From DASVWZ01 sp963708575 (lineage in GTDB: Bacteria > Acidobacteriota > Terriglobia > Terriglobales > Acidobacteriaceae), in NCBI GenBank assembly GCA_963708575.1, contig CAVPTB010000003.1:806001-870000 (forward strand): DNA of 64,000 nucleotides. The letters are read 5' to 3'. Of the stretch, positions 9,256 through 17,969 are shown piece by piece (position 1 is the first letter of the stretch; every line of letters begins with the position of its first letter). The translations under genes and the position numbers were made by a program. The notes beneath the pieces are model-generated. The model was not told where the DNA came from, ran no database searches, and was given only the letters and a program-made list of their open reading frames with translations.

Positions 9256-10494
9256 GTGACCAGGGGTTCGTTTTTCATGGCAGTAAGACCGGCTCGTGGT
9301 AGTTCTCCTTGGCTTTGGGTGATGTTTGGGTTGTCAGCCCTCGGGACGACCGGGTTGTTCTTTTTTCCCGCCTACGTCATCCGTCCTTTTGCTTATCAGG
9401 CGCCACGGGCACTGTACTGGGCGATGGCGATTCGCCAGCATGCTCCGCTGGCAACGCTTTTCACGGGCCTGCTTTGCCTTGCGATCGCAGTGGTGCTTTG
9501 GCGCACAGTGGGCATCTGGCGCAGGATCGCGCTTGGGCTCGTCATGTTGCCTGTGATTTTTTCAGCGGTCATGGCGCGCATCAACTACTTCGAGTGGATG
9601 TTCCATCCTGTCGACGACGTGCGCTTTGTGGCCGAGAATACAAGCCAGCTTGACGCCGGTGAAATGGTCATGGCGGTAAGCTTTGGCAGCGACGCGCGCG
9701 CTTATCCGATCAGCGAAATGGCGTACCACCACATCGTGAATGACGTGGTTGGCGGCGTCCCAGTGACAGCTACTTATTGAACGCTCTGTCACACCGGTCT
9801 GGTGTGGACGCGTACGGCAAACGGCAGAGTCCTGCATTTTTATCTTGCGGGAATCAACAACCAGAACTTTCTCATGCGTGACAAAGAGACCGGCACTTGG
9901 TGGCAGCAGATCACCGGCAAAGCCATCTATGGGCCGCTGAAGGGAGCCTCGCTAGAGCTGGTTCCTAGCGATGAACTGACTTTCGCGGAGTGGAAAACAG
10001 AAGTGTCCGACGGCAAGGTGCTGGCGCCGGTGGCGAAGTTCACCAAAGAGTACGACAGCAACTGGGAGCCGGAAGTGGCCAAACTGCCGGTCGTCATTAG
10101 CTTTCCCGGAACTGAGTTGAAATCACGCGACGTGGTGGTGGGGCTGGAGATCGGGAATGCTGCGCGTGCGTATCCATGGGACATCGCCGTACAAAGCTCG
10201 CCGATCATGGATCGCATCGCCGGAACTCCGTTGCTGCTTGCAGTAGGGCCCGACAAAAAATCCTTTCGCGTGTTCGTTAGGCGGATAGATGGCAAGGACG
10301 CCGAATTCTTTCTCAAGGCAGATACCAAAGATTGGGTCCTGCTCGATAACGCCACTGCCAGCGAATGGAATTTTCAGGGATGCGCGACGTCGGGGCCCGC
10401 GCAAGGAAAGTGCCTGGATCGAGTTCCTGCGCTGAAGGATTATTGGTTCGACTGGCGAAATTATCATCGGGATACGACGGTGTACAAACACTAA
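9256..10494 (+). CDS. DUF3179 membrane protein, candidate selenoprotein (in-frame TGA at 9778-9780)
   Basis: The frame runs from the GTG at 9256 (AGGGA upstream; an ATG at 9277 is the alternative) to TAA at 10492-10494 with a single TGA at codon 175. Both sides are in the same frame and form one DUF3179 protein of 412 residues. The N-terminus has three hydrophobic segments (about residues 18-40, 60-82, 90-108). The DUF3179 domain begins near DARAYP and continues GVPVTATY-TGA-TLCHTG, then NAARAYPWD, and ends with WRNYHRDTTVY. In the family as I know it, the TGA position is Cys in a TYCPLC-type motif, so this would be U-x-x-C. A hairpin with a GGTCT loop follows the TGA, as in bacterial SECIS elements. 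The biochemical role of DUF3179 is unknown; the UxxC motif suggests a redox centre. No sel genes are in the window. A plain nonsense mutation is the alternative, less likely given the conserved position and hairpin. It converges on the next gene with one base between stops. Confidence 0.85.
9778..9809 (+). promoter_or_regulatory. Candidate bacterial SECIS element: UGA plus hairpin with GGUCU loop
   Basis: The TGA is at 9778-9780. The stem pairs 9788-9795 (GTCACACC) with 9801-9809 (GGTGTGGAC), with a single bulged G at 9806, and leaves a five-base loop GGTCT at 9796-9800. The loop starts 15 bases after the TGA. The E. coli fdhF SECIS also has a small apical loop with GGUCU and a bulged base in its upper stem, at a similar distance, and the loop G and U contact SelB. 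The hairpin lies inside the coding frame, as bacterial SECIS elements must. Confidence 0.75.
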
Positions 10495-10495
10495 C

Positions 10496-12682
10496 CTAGC
10501 GAAAATTCCCGATCAAGATCACGTCGCTACTGATATCACCGCGTGCGGCCAGCAACTGTTGGCCATCGCGAGACCAGGCGAAGCTGAAGATGCGTCCAGA
10601 TTTGAACTCAGTAATCCGCTTTGGCGTCCCGCCGGCCAACGGCTGTCTCCACAAATTCGATACCGCATCGCGCGTGATGACGTAATCGATAGCGGTCCCG
10701 TCCGGAGCAAAGTGATATTCCCCAAAGCCCGCGGGGATCGCCCATGAGTACATTCGCTTGCCGGAAGTGGAATCCACCACGACGATGGCGTTGAGTTCTT
10801 GAATTTCCGAGGCAAAGGCGATGTAAGAGACAAGCTTTCCGTCAGGAGAAATCCGTGGCTTATATGCCCATTGATGGGTCAAACGGATAGGGTTGCCGCC
10901 ATCGATGGCGATCCGCCACAGCGCAAGGCCTTCTGACTTGTCCGACGACTGATAGACCACCCATTGGCCGTCAGGAGAGCAGACCGGAAAGGATTCTCCA
11001 TCGCCGCTGGTCAATTGAGTCTGATTCGATCCGTTCGCCTCCATCTTCCAGATATTGTCAGCCGAGCGCAAAGATTCGAAGACAATATGGCGGCCATCTC
11101 CGCAGGCCGCGGCAGCGCGAATGTTATGGGCGCCGGGAGTCAGTAGGGTGCGATTGGCTCCGTTGCGGTCGACGATCAGGAGATCGCCCTTGGTGTTCTG
11201 TACCAGGATCTTGTCCTCCGTGAGCCAACTCGCGTCGGCGATCGCCTCGTTCGAGGTAATTTGCTGAGCCTTGGCCGCGGCGCCCGCCGGGGCAAGCCAG
11301 AGATCGGCAACATAATTGTCCTCAATGGTCGCAATGGTGTCAGCACTTCGCGTCAAGTCAAGGCAGCACAGGTCGTAATTGGTGAGGTCGTTGGTGACTC
11401 TTTGCACTTTCCCGTCCGGGTACGAGAGGTGCCAGATCTGTCCGCCGAGTCCGCTCGCCGGATCGGCAATGACCATGAGCAGTCCGTCACCATCCGGCAG
11501 CCATTGCAGCCGTCCGAGAAAGCTCTTGCTGGAGTAAATGTCCCGCGATTCGCCGTCAGAGACCGAAACGGCGAGCGCGGCAAAATTACCGCCTCTCAGT
11601 CCCTCGCTCGTCGACGCGACAATGGTCTTTCCATCTGGCGACCAGGCCGGTCCCACGAAACCCTCAACAACGTCGGTGTCGAAATCAGCGAACGTAAAGG
11701 AACGGGGCGATTTTTGGGTCGCGAGTGTTTGCTCGTTGCTGCCGTCTATATTGGCGGTGACCAGGTAAGACTCGCCCTTCGCAGGAGCCCCCCGAATAAA
11801 GGCAATTTTCTTTCCATCAGGAGAGAAAGTGATCGCGGTATCGATGTTTCGAACCACCCAACGAGGAGCTGCTCCAAGAACCGCCATCTGGTACAGGTGT
11901 GACAAATTGAAAGTGCTTTTGTCGCTGCGGACAAAGTAGATGTAGTTTCCGTCTGGGGAAAAAGTCAATCCATAGAAGACCACCATGTCCGGAGCCAAGA
12001 TCTGTACGGCGCCCTCCGCTGCCACCTGGCGCATCCACAAACTCTGTGCTTCGCCTTCTCTTAACACATAAACCACGTAACGCCCGTCGGGCGAAATTGC
12101 GGCAACTTTGGCCTTGGCATTCTCGGTGAGCCTCGAGATCCGCATACTTTGCAGGTTCAGCCACGGACCAAAGGCTCTGTTCCGTTCATACAATCCGAAG
12201 CCAATGGCTACGAGAAGAATTGATATGAGGACGACAGGGATGGCAAACCTGTTTCGCTGATCTTCAGAAACGAGGACGCGGCCACTCGACGACGGAACTT
12301 CTAACGAGGGGACGCCGGTGCCGCCCGCCGAGGAGTGGACGCTTTCGATTTCGAGAGGCGCGATGAAACGGTAGCCGCGTCGGGGAATGGTTTCTATGAA
12401 CCGGGGCGAATCTGCGGAATCTCTCAGCGCGTCACGTAGCTTGTTGACCGCCTTGTTCAAACCGCGTTCATAATCGACAAATGTTCCGTCCGGCCAAAGT
12501 CGCCGGATTAGTTCCTCGCGGCTGACCAACTCTCCCGGACGCTCCAGCAGTGCGAGCAGCACTTGAAAGGGCTGTTCGTGGAGCAGGTCTTTGCGTCCGT
12601 TGTACTGCAGTTCGCCCGAGCGAACATCCAGTTCGAACGGCCCGAAGCGAACGATCGGACCAAGTTGGCTCTGCTTCTCCAA
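10496..12682 (-). CDS. CadC-like transcriptional regulator: winged helix, one membrane segment, PD40 beta-propeller
   Basis: Residues about 10-108 form an OmpR/PhoB-type winged-helix DNA-binding domain (VRFGPFELDVRSGEL, LLALLERPGELVSREEL, LWPDGTFVDYERGLNKAVNKLR, RFIETIPRRGYRF). A hydrophobic segment near residues 147-165 should cross the inner membrane. The remaining ~550 residues hold TolB/PD40-type propeller repeats (ISPDGRYVVYV, FSPDGNYIYFV, WSPDGKTIVAS, CSPDGQWVVYQ, ISPDGKLVSYI). The layout resembles ToxR/CadC one-component sensors in which a periplasmic domain signals directly to DNA; the ligand is unknown. The start is a TTG at 12682 with GAGG just upstream. Length is 728 residues. The target cannot be told from the sequence. 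Confidence 0.85.
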   Translation of the reverse strand: MEKQSQLGPIVRFGPFELDVRSGELQYNGRKDLLHEQPFQVLLALLERPGELVSREELIRRLWPDGTFVDYERGLNKAVNKLRDALRDSADSPRFIETIPRRGYRFIAPLEIESVHSSAGGTGVPSLEVPSSSGRVLVSEDQRNRFAIPVVLISILLVAIGFGLYERNRAFGPWLNLQSMRISRLTENAKAKVAAISPDGRYVVYVLREGEAQSLWMRQVAAEGAVQILAPDMVVFYGLTFSPDGNYIYFVRSDKSTFNLSHLYQMAVLGAAPRWVVRNIDTAITFSPDGKKIAFIRGAPAKGESYLVTANIDGSNEQTLATQKSPRSFTFADFDTDVVEGFVGPAWSPDGKTIVASTSEGLRGGNFAALAVSVSDGESRDIYSSKSFLGRLQWLPDGDGLLMVIADPASGLGGQIWHLSYPDGKVQRVTNDLTNYDLCCLDLTRSADTIATIEDNYVADLWLAPAGAAAKAQQITSNEAIADASWLTEDKILVQNTKGDLLIVDRNGANRTLLTPGAHNIRAAAACGDGRHIVFESLRSADNIWKMEANGSNQTQLTSGDGESFPVCSPDGQWVVYQSSDKSEGLALWRIAIDGGNPIRLTHQWAYKPRISPDGKLVSYIAFASEIQELNAIVVVDSTSGKRMYSWAIPAGFGEYHFAPDGTAIDYVITRDAVSNLWRQPLAGGTPKRITEFKSGRIFSFAWSRDGQQLLAARGDISSDVILIGNFR

Positions 12683-12898
12683 AGGGCCTCACCCCCGCCG
12701 GTTCACGCGAGTCTAACACTCCCTCCCAAACCCTCCAATCGAAGCCTTCGCTCTGAGGAACACTTCCTGTAAGTTCAGCTTCCAAAAAGAGTAAGTCGGG
12801 AACCCACGTTCCACACCGAGAGCACATACAGGTGTCTTGAGGTCCTGACCTGGGCGCAGCAAAGTCCGCGTCACCACACGCCATTGCGGAGGTGACGC

Positions 12899-13780
12899 AT
12901 GAAACCATTCCTGCTTTCGATAGCATTCGTCATAATTTCGAGTCTGCTTTGCAGTTCCTCACCCGCCCAAACGAGTTCCGACCCGTTGCCGCGAGAAACA
13001 GGACGCGTCAGAGAGTTGCCCATTCAGCTCGGTCTCGGCTACCTGGTAGTCGTAGAAGGGTCGATCGGAAAATTGCAACAGTTGACTTTCCTGATCGATA
13101 CCGGAGCATTCCCGAGCGTGGTCGATCAGAGGATCGCGTCTGCGCTTGACCTCACGGAGAAAGAAGGGAGAGTAGCGTTGGTTAATGCAACTGTGGCAAC
13201 AAAACTCGCTACCCTGCCTTTCGTCCAATTGGGCCCCGTCCGGGTCGAAGATGTTCCGGTCTTGGTGCAGGATCTTTCCTCCATCGAAAAAACGCTGGCG
13301 CGGAGAGTGGACGCAGTTATCGGTCTGGACGTATTGGGCAAGAACAGCTTCAGCATCAACTACAGAAGCAAACGCATGCATTTCGGCCCAGTCGAAAGGA
13401 GCCGGTCGGCCATGCCATTTCAGTCCGACGGGTCCTTTGTCGTTGTAGAGGCCCGCTTGCACGACCAGTCTGTACGGCTCATGGTCGACACTGGGGCATC
13501 GGCGTTGATGCTGTTTCGCAGTCGCCTAAAGGGTTCGATTTCCGGATACGAAGGACGAATAGCCACAGCGACCAATCTTGGGGGCCGGTTTCAACGCCAG
13601 TCGGTTTGGATTCCAGAAGCGTGCCTGGGAAAAGAAAACCTCGGTCCCGTGAGAGCCTTTGTTGTAGCCGATCAAAAAGATGACGGGCGAGATTTCGATG
13701 GCGTATTGAGCGTGCGAGGCTTAGGCTTGGAAGAAATCACTTTCGACTTCGAAAATCGCGAGATGAGCTGGAGGAAATGA
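12899..13780 (+). CDS. Secreted retropepsin-like aspartic protease with two DTG motifs
   Basis: The ATG at 12899 is preceded by GGAGGTGA, a near-perfect ribosome binding site. A signal peptide (MKPFLLSIAFVIISSLL, cut near PAQ) leads to two homologous lobes. Lobe 1 has FLIDTGAFPSVVD near residues 64-76 and an IGLDVLG strand; lobe 2 has LMVDTGASALML near residues 196-207 and ends with GVLSVRGLGLEEITFD. Each DTG is the catalytic Asp signature of aspartic peptidases, so a single chain could form an active pair. It is 293 residues long, with a divergent neighbour upstream. The substrate is unknown; a periplasmic or secreted location is inferred from the signal peptide. Confidence 0.8.
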   Translation: MKPFLLSIAFVIISSLLCSSSPAQTSSDPLPRETGRVRELPIQLGLGYLVVVEGSIGKLQQLTFLIDTGAFPSVVDQRIASALDLTEKEGRVALVNATVATKLATLPFVQLGPVRVEDVPVLVQDLSSIEKTLARRVDAVIGLDVLGKNSFSINYRSKRMHFGPVERSRSAMPFQSDGSFVVVEARLHDQSVRLMVDTGASALMLFRSRLKGSISGYEGRIATATNLGGRFQRQSVWIPEACLGKENLGPVRAFVVADQKDDGRDFDGVLSVRGLGLEEITFDFENREMSWRK

Positions 13781-13845
13781 AAGTCCAACCAAACTCCTCC
13801 AACTCACTCGGACTCGTCCTATTTCCAAAGGGAGAGCTTGGCGAC

Positions 13846-14715
13846 TTAGTACGTCGCTACGAAGCCTCCTTCGTAGTTGTTGTCTGGCACGAAGTATCCC
13901 ACCACTGTGTTCTTGTCATTGATTCCTGAACCGTAGGTGCCCATGCTCTTGGGATGATCGAACTTGTAGTATTTGCCGGCGTGCAGCAAGGCTCCGTGGG
14001 GATGAGTGAGCGAATCGAACCATTGGAAGACGACGTCGTCGGAATTATTCAGGTCCATGGCGTTGGTAGAAAGCGCGTCAGGAACGTCGATGGTCTTATA
14101 GGTTTTCCCGTTGTACAACGACGATTCGGTGACCTGCTGGTTATCGAGCCAGTACATCACCATGTGTCCTTTATTGTTGATGCCGGTGACGATGGTCGCG
14201 AGAGCGCCGGGCACGTCGATAGTTTTGTACTTTCCGTTCTTCAGAAGGAATCCGTGAACTTTGCCGGCGGAAGTGTAGTACGACCCGACGATGACTCCGT
14301 CGTCATTGATCCCGTTGGCGGACGCGCCAGCGGCTTTTGCCGGGCCGACGAGCTTAGTGAACTTGCCCTTCACGTAAAGAAATCCGCTGGTCACACCCTT
14401 GGCGCTGGTGAAATTGCCGACGATTGCGCCGCTGGAATTGATCTGGCTGCAGAGGGTTTGTGCGGCTTTCGGATAATCGATTTTCGTGACCGTTTTACCG
14501 TTCATCATAAAGCCGCGCGGCGTTCCGGGTTGGACCTGATAGTTTCCCACCACCACTCCGGAATTGTTGATACCTCCGCCGGCGGTGGTCAACGCTCCCT
14601 TTACTCGCACGGTGCTGAACTGGAAATTCAAAGTCGGCGCTTCGGCCGCAACTGCCACCATCAGGAAAGCCAGAACAACTGCGGACACAACGGTAAATCT
14701 GGCGAACATTTTCAT
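13846..14715 (-). CDS. Secreted HAF-repeat protein
   Basis: The start chosen is the ATG at 14713-14715 (MKMFARFTVV) with AAGGAGA six bases upstream, followed by a signal peptide ending near VAAEA. The body is a series of about 45-residue repeats with GINNSGVVVGNY, INSSGAIVGNF, INDDGVIVGSY, INNKGHMVMYW, LNNSDDVVFQW and INDKNTVVGYF, each followed by a GF/GAL-x-x-x-GKY/K-x-x-x-D strand. This is the HAF (probable extracellular repeat) type and probably folds as a beta-propeller. Length is 289 residues. No enzymatic residues are evident and the function is unknown. Confidence 0.8.
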   Translation of the reverse strand: MKMFARFTVVSAVVLAFLMVAVAAEAPTLNFQFSTVRVKGALTTAGGGINNSGVVVGNYQVQPGTPRGFMMNGKTVTKIDYPKAAQTLCSQINSSGAIVGNFTSAKGVTSGFLYVKGKFTKLVGPAKAAGASANGINDDGVIVGSYYTSAGKVHGFLLKNGKYKTIDVPGALATIVTGINNKGHMVMYWLDNQQVTESSLYNGKTYKTIDVPDALSTNAMDLNNSDDVVFQWFDSLTHPHGALLHAGKYYKFDHPKSMGTYGSGINDKNTVVGYFVPDNNYEGGFVATY

Positions 14716-15063
14716 GATCTTTCTCCTTGGGGAAAAGATTCGCAATGCCCCACTGGCGCGCAAATCGGGCTTGAACCCGGCAACGGGTGCCGATTCTACA
14801 CCTAACCCGGCGGCAACCGGCAAGGTTAAATTCAGGAAGGGTGGGAAATCTCTAGGGTACGAGGATCGGAGTCACGGAGACTGGTTCATCCACCTGCGAA
14901 ATCCGCAAGCCGCTCGTGGTACCCAGATTTGTGTGTGCGCTGCGAGTCTAGTAGTCGCGCGGATCTTGGATAAGTCGGAACCCCGGCAATCCGACCTGGT
15001 CAAACGAGACGTGATCCGTAGATGCGGTGTTTCGCAAGGTAACCGGAAGGCTGTTCCTCGGCG
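14716..15063. other. Intergenic region upstream of the HAF gene
   Basis: This ~350-base stretch separates the HAF-repeat gene start from the stop of the alpha/beta hydrolase, both on the minus strand. It should contain the promoter of the HAF gene. I see no convincing gene or repeat. Confidence 0.35.
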
Positions 15064-15987
15064 CTAGTGCTGCCGAACCCACTCCCCAACCAGCTTCAGA
15101 ATTTCTTCGCTACGCGGATCCCACAGTGTTGTGTGGGGAACATCGGGCAGAATTTCGAGGCGCTTGTCCCTGGCGGCAGACCTCCCATGGAACCCAATGC
15201 ATTCTCCATGGCTAACAACCGTATCCGCCCCGCCCTTTACCAGTAGCGTAGGAGTATTTACTTTGGGAGCGATAGCCCATCGCCAGTCCCAAACCAGTCG
15301 CTGGATATCAAGAAGATAGCCGAAGCTGATGTTCTTGTAAGCCAGCGGGTCGGCCCGCCGCCGCGCCACAAAATCAGTATCGCGTGAACTGGCGTCCAGT
15401 CGGTCTCCCACAAGGCTGATCACCGGCTTGCGAAATCCGAACAGCATATTGGGAAACAGTCGCGCGCTTTCCAGGCTCAGATATTGGCTCAAATGCAGGT
15501 TCAGGGCCAGAGCCATGAGGATCAGGCCCTCCAATTCATCGCCGCGAACGCTGGCGTAGGCTACGGCAAAGTCTGCACCCATGCTGTCGCCCATCAGAAA
15601 GATCTTGGCCCCAGGCCGTTGTTGCCGGACAAGTTGTACCATGGCATCCACATCCGCGATCACCTGTGGACGCGTGCCAACGAATCCCCTTGGTCCCTGA
15701 GACAGCCCGTGGCTGCGCGCGTCCAAACCGTAGACATCAGTACCTTCGGGGTTTAGCGCATCGGCAATCACTTTATAGGGACCGCTGTGATAGCCGATTC
15801 CATGCAGAACCACCACGACCCGTCCATTCCACTGGCTTGCGGGCCAATGGCGGTAAAACAACGAGGTACCGTCGGCAGAACTTAAGCGGCCGTGGCGGTC
15901 GGAGAGTTCTGGGGAAAAATGATGTGCTTCCGCCGGCGAACTCACTTCCGGCGGCATCAAGCCTTCTTCGAGCGTCAAATCAGACAT
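15064..15987 (-). CDS. Alpha/beta hydrolase of the monoacylglycerol lipase / serine aminopeptidase S33 type
   Basis: The core has VVVLHGIGYHSGPY (oxyanion region), YGLDARSHGLSQGPRGFV, the nucleophile elbow GDSMG with its catalytic Ser, and a C-terminal LLVKGGADTVVSHGE segment, with the likely catalytic His in DVPHTTLWD. This matches the Hydrolase_4 group that contains monoglyceride lipases and lysophospholipases. The best start is the ATG at 15985-15987 (MSDLTLEEG), giving 308 residues; a later ATG with GAAGAAGG upstream and an upstream TTG are possible. There is no signal peptide, so it is probably cytoplasmic. The precise ester substrate is unknown. Confidence 0.8.
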   Translation of the reverse strand: MSDLTLEEGLMPPEVSSPAEAHHFSPELSDRHGRLSSADGTSLFYRHWPASQWNGRVVVVLHGIGYHSGPYKVIADALNPEGTDVYGLDARSHGLSQGPRGFVGTRPQVIADVDAMVQLVRQQRPGAKIFLMGDSMGADFAVAYASVRGDELEGLILMALALNLHLSQYLSLESARLFPNMLFGFRKPVISLVGDRLDASSRDTDFVARRRADPLAYKNISFGYLLDIQRLVWDWRWAIAPKVNTPTLLVKGGADTVVSHGECIGFHGRSAARDKRLEILPDVPHTTLWDPRSEEILKLVGEWVRQH

Positions 15988-16221
15988 GGAGTATGGATGA
16001 TAACTGAGTCGCGGACGATTGCGAATGTTGTCGCGGAGTCGATTCAAACCAGCGTAACCGCGTTCAACCGATCGAAAATCGGCGATTTTTGTGGGCTTTT
16101 GTGGTTCCGGGTTGAAAAAAGCCGCGTAAAATAAGGCTGAAACGCTGGTTTTCCACAGTTAATTCAGCTAACATGCATGGCATCGCTGGAAAAAATCAGG
16201 TTTCACTTTAGAGGAGGTTTC

Positions 16222-16518
16222 ATGGCTACTGGACTTACCAAGACGCAACTCGTACGTCTTCTCGCGGAAAAGCTCGAAGTTAACAACAAGACTGCAGCCG
16301 CATTTTTAGAGCACTTGGCTGACACTGCCGTTAAAGAGACGAAGAAGAACGGCGTATTCGTGGTACCCGGTCTCGGCCGCCTGGTGAAGGCACATCGCAA
16401 GGCCCGCCTGGGCCGGAATCCGCAGACTGGCGAACCCATTCAGATCAAGGCCAAGACCGTAGTGAAGTTCCGCGTGGCCAAGGCTGCCAAGGATGCCATC
16501 GCTCCCAAGAAAGCCTAG
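16222..16518 (+). CDS. HU/IHF-family nucleoid DNA-binding protein
   Basis: The start is the ATG at 16222 (MATGLTKTQLVRLLAEKLE) because GAGGAGG lies four bases upstream; an earlier in-frame ATG at 16177 lacks a site. Residues 1-45 form the alpha-helical dimerisation part and 46-98 the beta-arms, with the family segment KARLGRNPQTGEPIQI, where the Pro inserts between bases of bent DNA. The Lys-rich C-terminus (AAKDAIAPKKA) is typical of acidobacterial and related HU proteins. Length is 98 residues. It compacts and bends DNA in the nucleoid. A GC-rich hairpin follows 24 bases after the stop. Confidence 0.92.
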   Translation: MATGLTKTQLVRLLAEKLEVNNKTAAAFLEHLADTAVKETKKNGVFVVPGLGRLVKAHRKARLGRNPQTGEPIQIKAKTVVKFRVAKAAKDAIAPKKA

Positions 16519-16542
16519 TTGGCATTTTAAATTTCAGGTAAT

Positions 16543-16566
16543 GAAGGCCGGCGCAAGCCGGCCTTC
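16543..16566 (+). terminator. Perfect hairpin after the HU gene
   Basis: Ten bases at 16543-16552 (GAAGGCCGGC) pair perfectly with 16557-16566 (GCCGGCCTTC) around a GCAA tetraloop. It follows the HU stop by 24 bases. There is no T-run after it, so it may stabilise the transcript end rather than act alone as a terminator. Confidence 0.7.
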
Positions 16567-16758
16567 GTGCTTGGAGGGGTGTCGGTCGGACGCTCTGCCC
16601 GCCGCGATTGATCTGTAGTAGAAACGCGTGAGCGGTGCGCAATGCCCGTCAAAACCGGGGTTCGCGTCGTCGAGCTCAGGCGTCCATCACCTATACTGGA
16701 GAAGAAATTTCGGCTAGGTGTGCCTTCATTTCGACGCCAACCTGCCTTTGAGGAATTC

Positions 16759-17334
16759 ATGGCCGCTTTGATTGATGCGATTGACGTCAAACGCAAGACG
16801 TTGTTTGAGTTTGAAAATACTCCGTATTCTTGTCTGGAAGCGGAGGTGAACACGCCGACTGCTCGCGGTGGACAAACCCTCGTGCGTCTGAAGATGCGCA
16901 ACTTGTTGACCAACGCAGTCTTTGAGAAGTCGTTCAAGGCCAATGACAAGTTCAAAGAGCCGGATATGCAAGAAGTCGAGGCCTCCTATCTTTACAGCGA
17001 TGGCGACGGTTCCCACTTTCTGGACCAGGAGAGTTTCGAAACGCTGACCCTTACCGAACAGATGGTGGGAAACGCATTGGATTATCTGGTCGAGGGCGCA
17101 TTGATCCAGTTGCGAAAGTTTAATGGGAATCCGATTGGTCTGGAACTGCCGATATTCGTGGAGTTGAAAGTTGCCTATACCGAGCCCGGCGCGCGTGGCG
17201 ACTCGTCGAGCGGCAGCGGTACCAAGCCTGCGAGATTGGAGACCGGTCTGGAGATTCGCGTTCCCCTGTTCATCAAGGAAGGGGAGAAGGTAAAGGTTTC
17301 AACCGAGAGCCGCGAGTTTGCCGGAAGGGCGTGA
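16759..17334 (+). CDS. efpL: Elongation factor P-like protein of the EfpL/YeiP type
   Basis: The start is the ATG at 16759 (MAALIDAIDVKRKTLFEF) with GAGGA upstream; it gives 191 residues, the normal EF-P length, while the longer open frame adds 39 unrelated residues. The protein has the three EF-P beta-barrels and ends with IRVPLFIKEGEKVKVSTE and REFAGRA. The loop that reaches the peptidyl-transferase centre reads TPTARGGQ in place of the KPGKG of canonical EF-P. The PTARG form is what E. coli YeiP/EfpL has, with Arg at the tip instead of a modified Lys. EF-P proteins relieve ribosome stalling at polyproline and related motifs. No modification enzyme gene is adjacent. I infer that a canonical efp exists elsewhere in the genome. 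Confidence 0.82.
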   Translation: MAALIDAIDVKRKTLFEFENTPYSCLEAEVNTPTARGGQTLVRLKMRNLLTNAVFEKSFKANDKFKEPDMQEVEASYLYSDGDGSHFLDQESFETLTLTEQMVGNALDYLVEGALIQLRKFNGNPIGLELPIFVELKVAYTEPGARGDSSSGSGTKPARLETGLEIRVPLFIKEGEKVKVSTESREFAGRA

Positions 17335-17434
17335 GTTCCACGGCGTTTGAAGTCGGAATCAGTGCAAGGCCCCTTTTGCGGCGGTGGAAGCGCTGCGCCG
17401 CCCAACTTTAGGTAGAGGTAGCTGAACTGTGCCT

Positions 17435-17938
17435 TTACGGAATATTCTTTCCAGCGCCTCGTCGACCGTCGAGCCCCCACACGCTTCCCGCGTCAGCGTA
17501 GTAGAAGATTACAAACAGAAATAGCAGCGGCAGATGATCGAGTTCCGCGCCGAAGTAGCGCCAAATAGGAACTCCGTGGCCAGGCTCCCACCATGTGGCG
17601 AGAGTCAGGCTCAACATGTGAAGTACGCCTAGAATGGACGCCCATCGCACCCACAATCCAATCAGGAGCGACAACCCGATGAACATCTCGACCGCTCCGA
17701 CGACATATCCGAAAAACACGGCGTGCGGAAGGATCAAGCTAGCTAAAACGGGACGATAGAAGCTGACGGCGCTTTCCGCAATGTATCCTTGCAAATATTG
17801 CTGGAATCCGTCGTGGGCAAATCCGGGACCGAATAGTTTGTACTCGCCGAACAGAAGAAAGAAGATCGCTGTCGCGACGCGCACGACAGCGATTACCGTT
17901 GCTAATTTCCGATCATCCGAAGGACCAGTAGACGTCAT
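17435..17938 (-). CDS. DoxX-family inner-membrane protein
   Basis: This 167-residue product has four hydrophobic helices (about residues 14-32, 61-88, 90-112 and 131-147). Family-like features are the FFLLFGEYKLFGPGFA segment after the first helix, GAVEMFIGLSLLIGLWVRWAS in the middle, and FYYADAGSVWGLD near the end. DoxX/DoxD-like proteins are membrane subunits or relatives of thiosulfate:quinone oxidoreductase and stress-related membrane complexes. No partner enzyme is next to it, so the role is open. The start is the ATG at 17938. It is followed, divergently and 101 bases away, by the end of efpL. Confidence 0.75.
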   Translation of the reverse strand: MTSTGPSDDRKLATVIAVVRVATAIFFLLFGEYKLFGPGFAHDGFQQYLQGYIAESAVSFYRPVLASLILPHAVFFGYVVGAVEMFIGLSLLIGLWVRWASILGVLHMLSLTLATWWEPGHGVPIWRYFGAELDHLPLLFLFVIFYYADAGSVWGLDGRRGAGKNIP

Positions 17939-17969
17939 GGTTACGCCGGGGTCGCATACTTACTTTATT

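Noticed and set aside
9802..10494. Calling the downstream half of the DUF3179 gene a separate CDS starting at 9802
   Set aside because: The frame is continuous through the TGA, family motifs lie on both sides of it, and there is no ribosome site before 9802.
12468..12926. 152-codon minus-strand frame upstream of the CadC-like regulator
   Set aside because: It overlaps the regulator's start in another frame and has no recognisable content.
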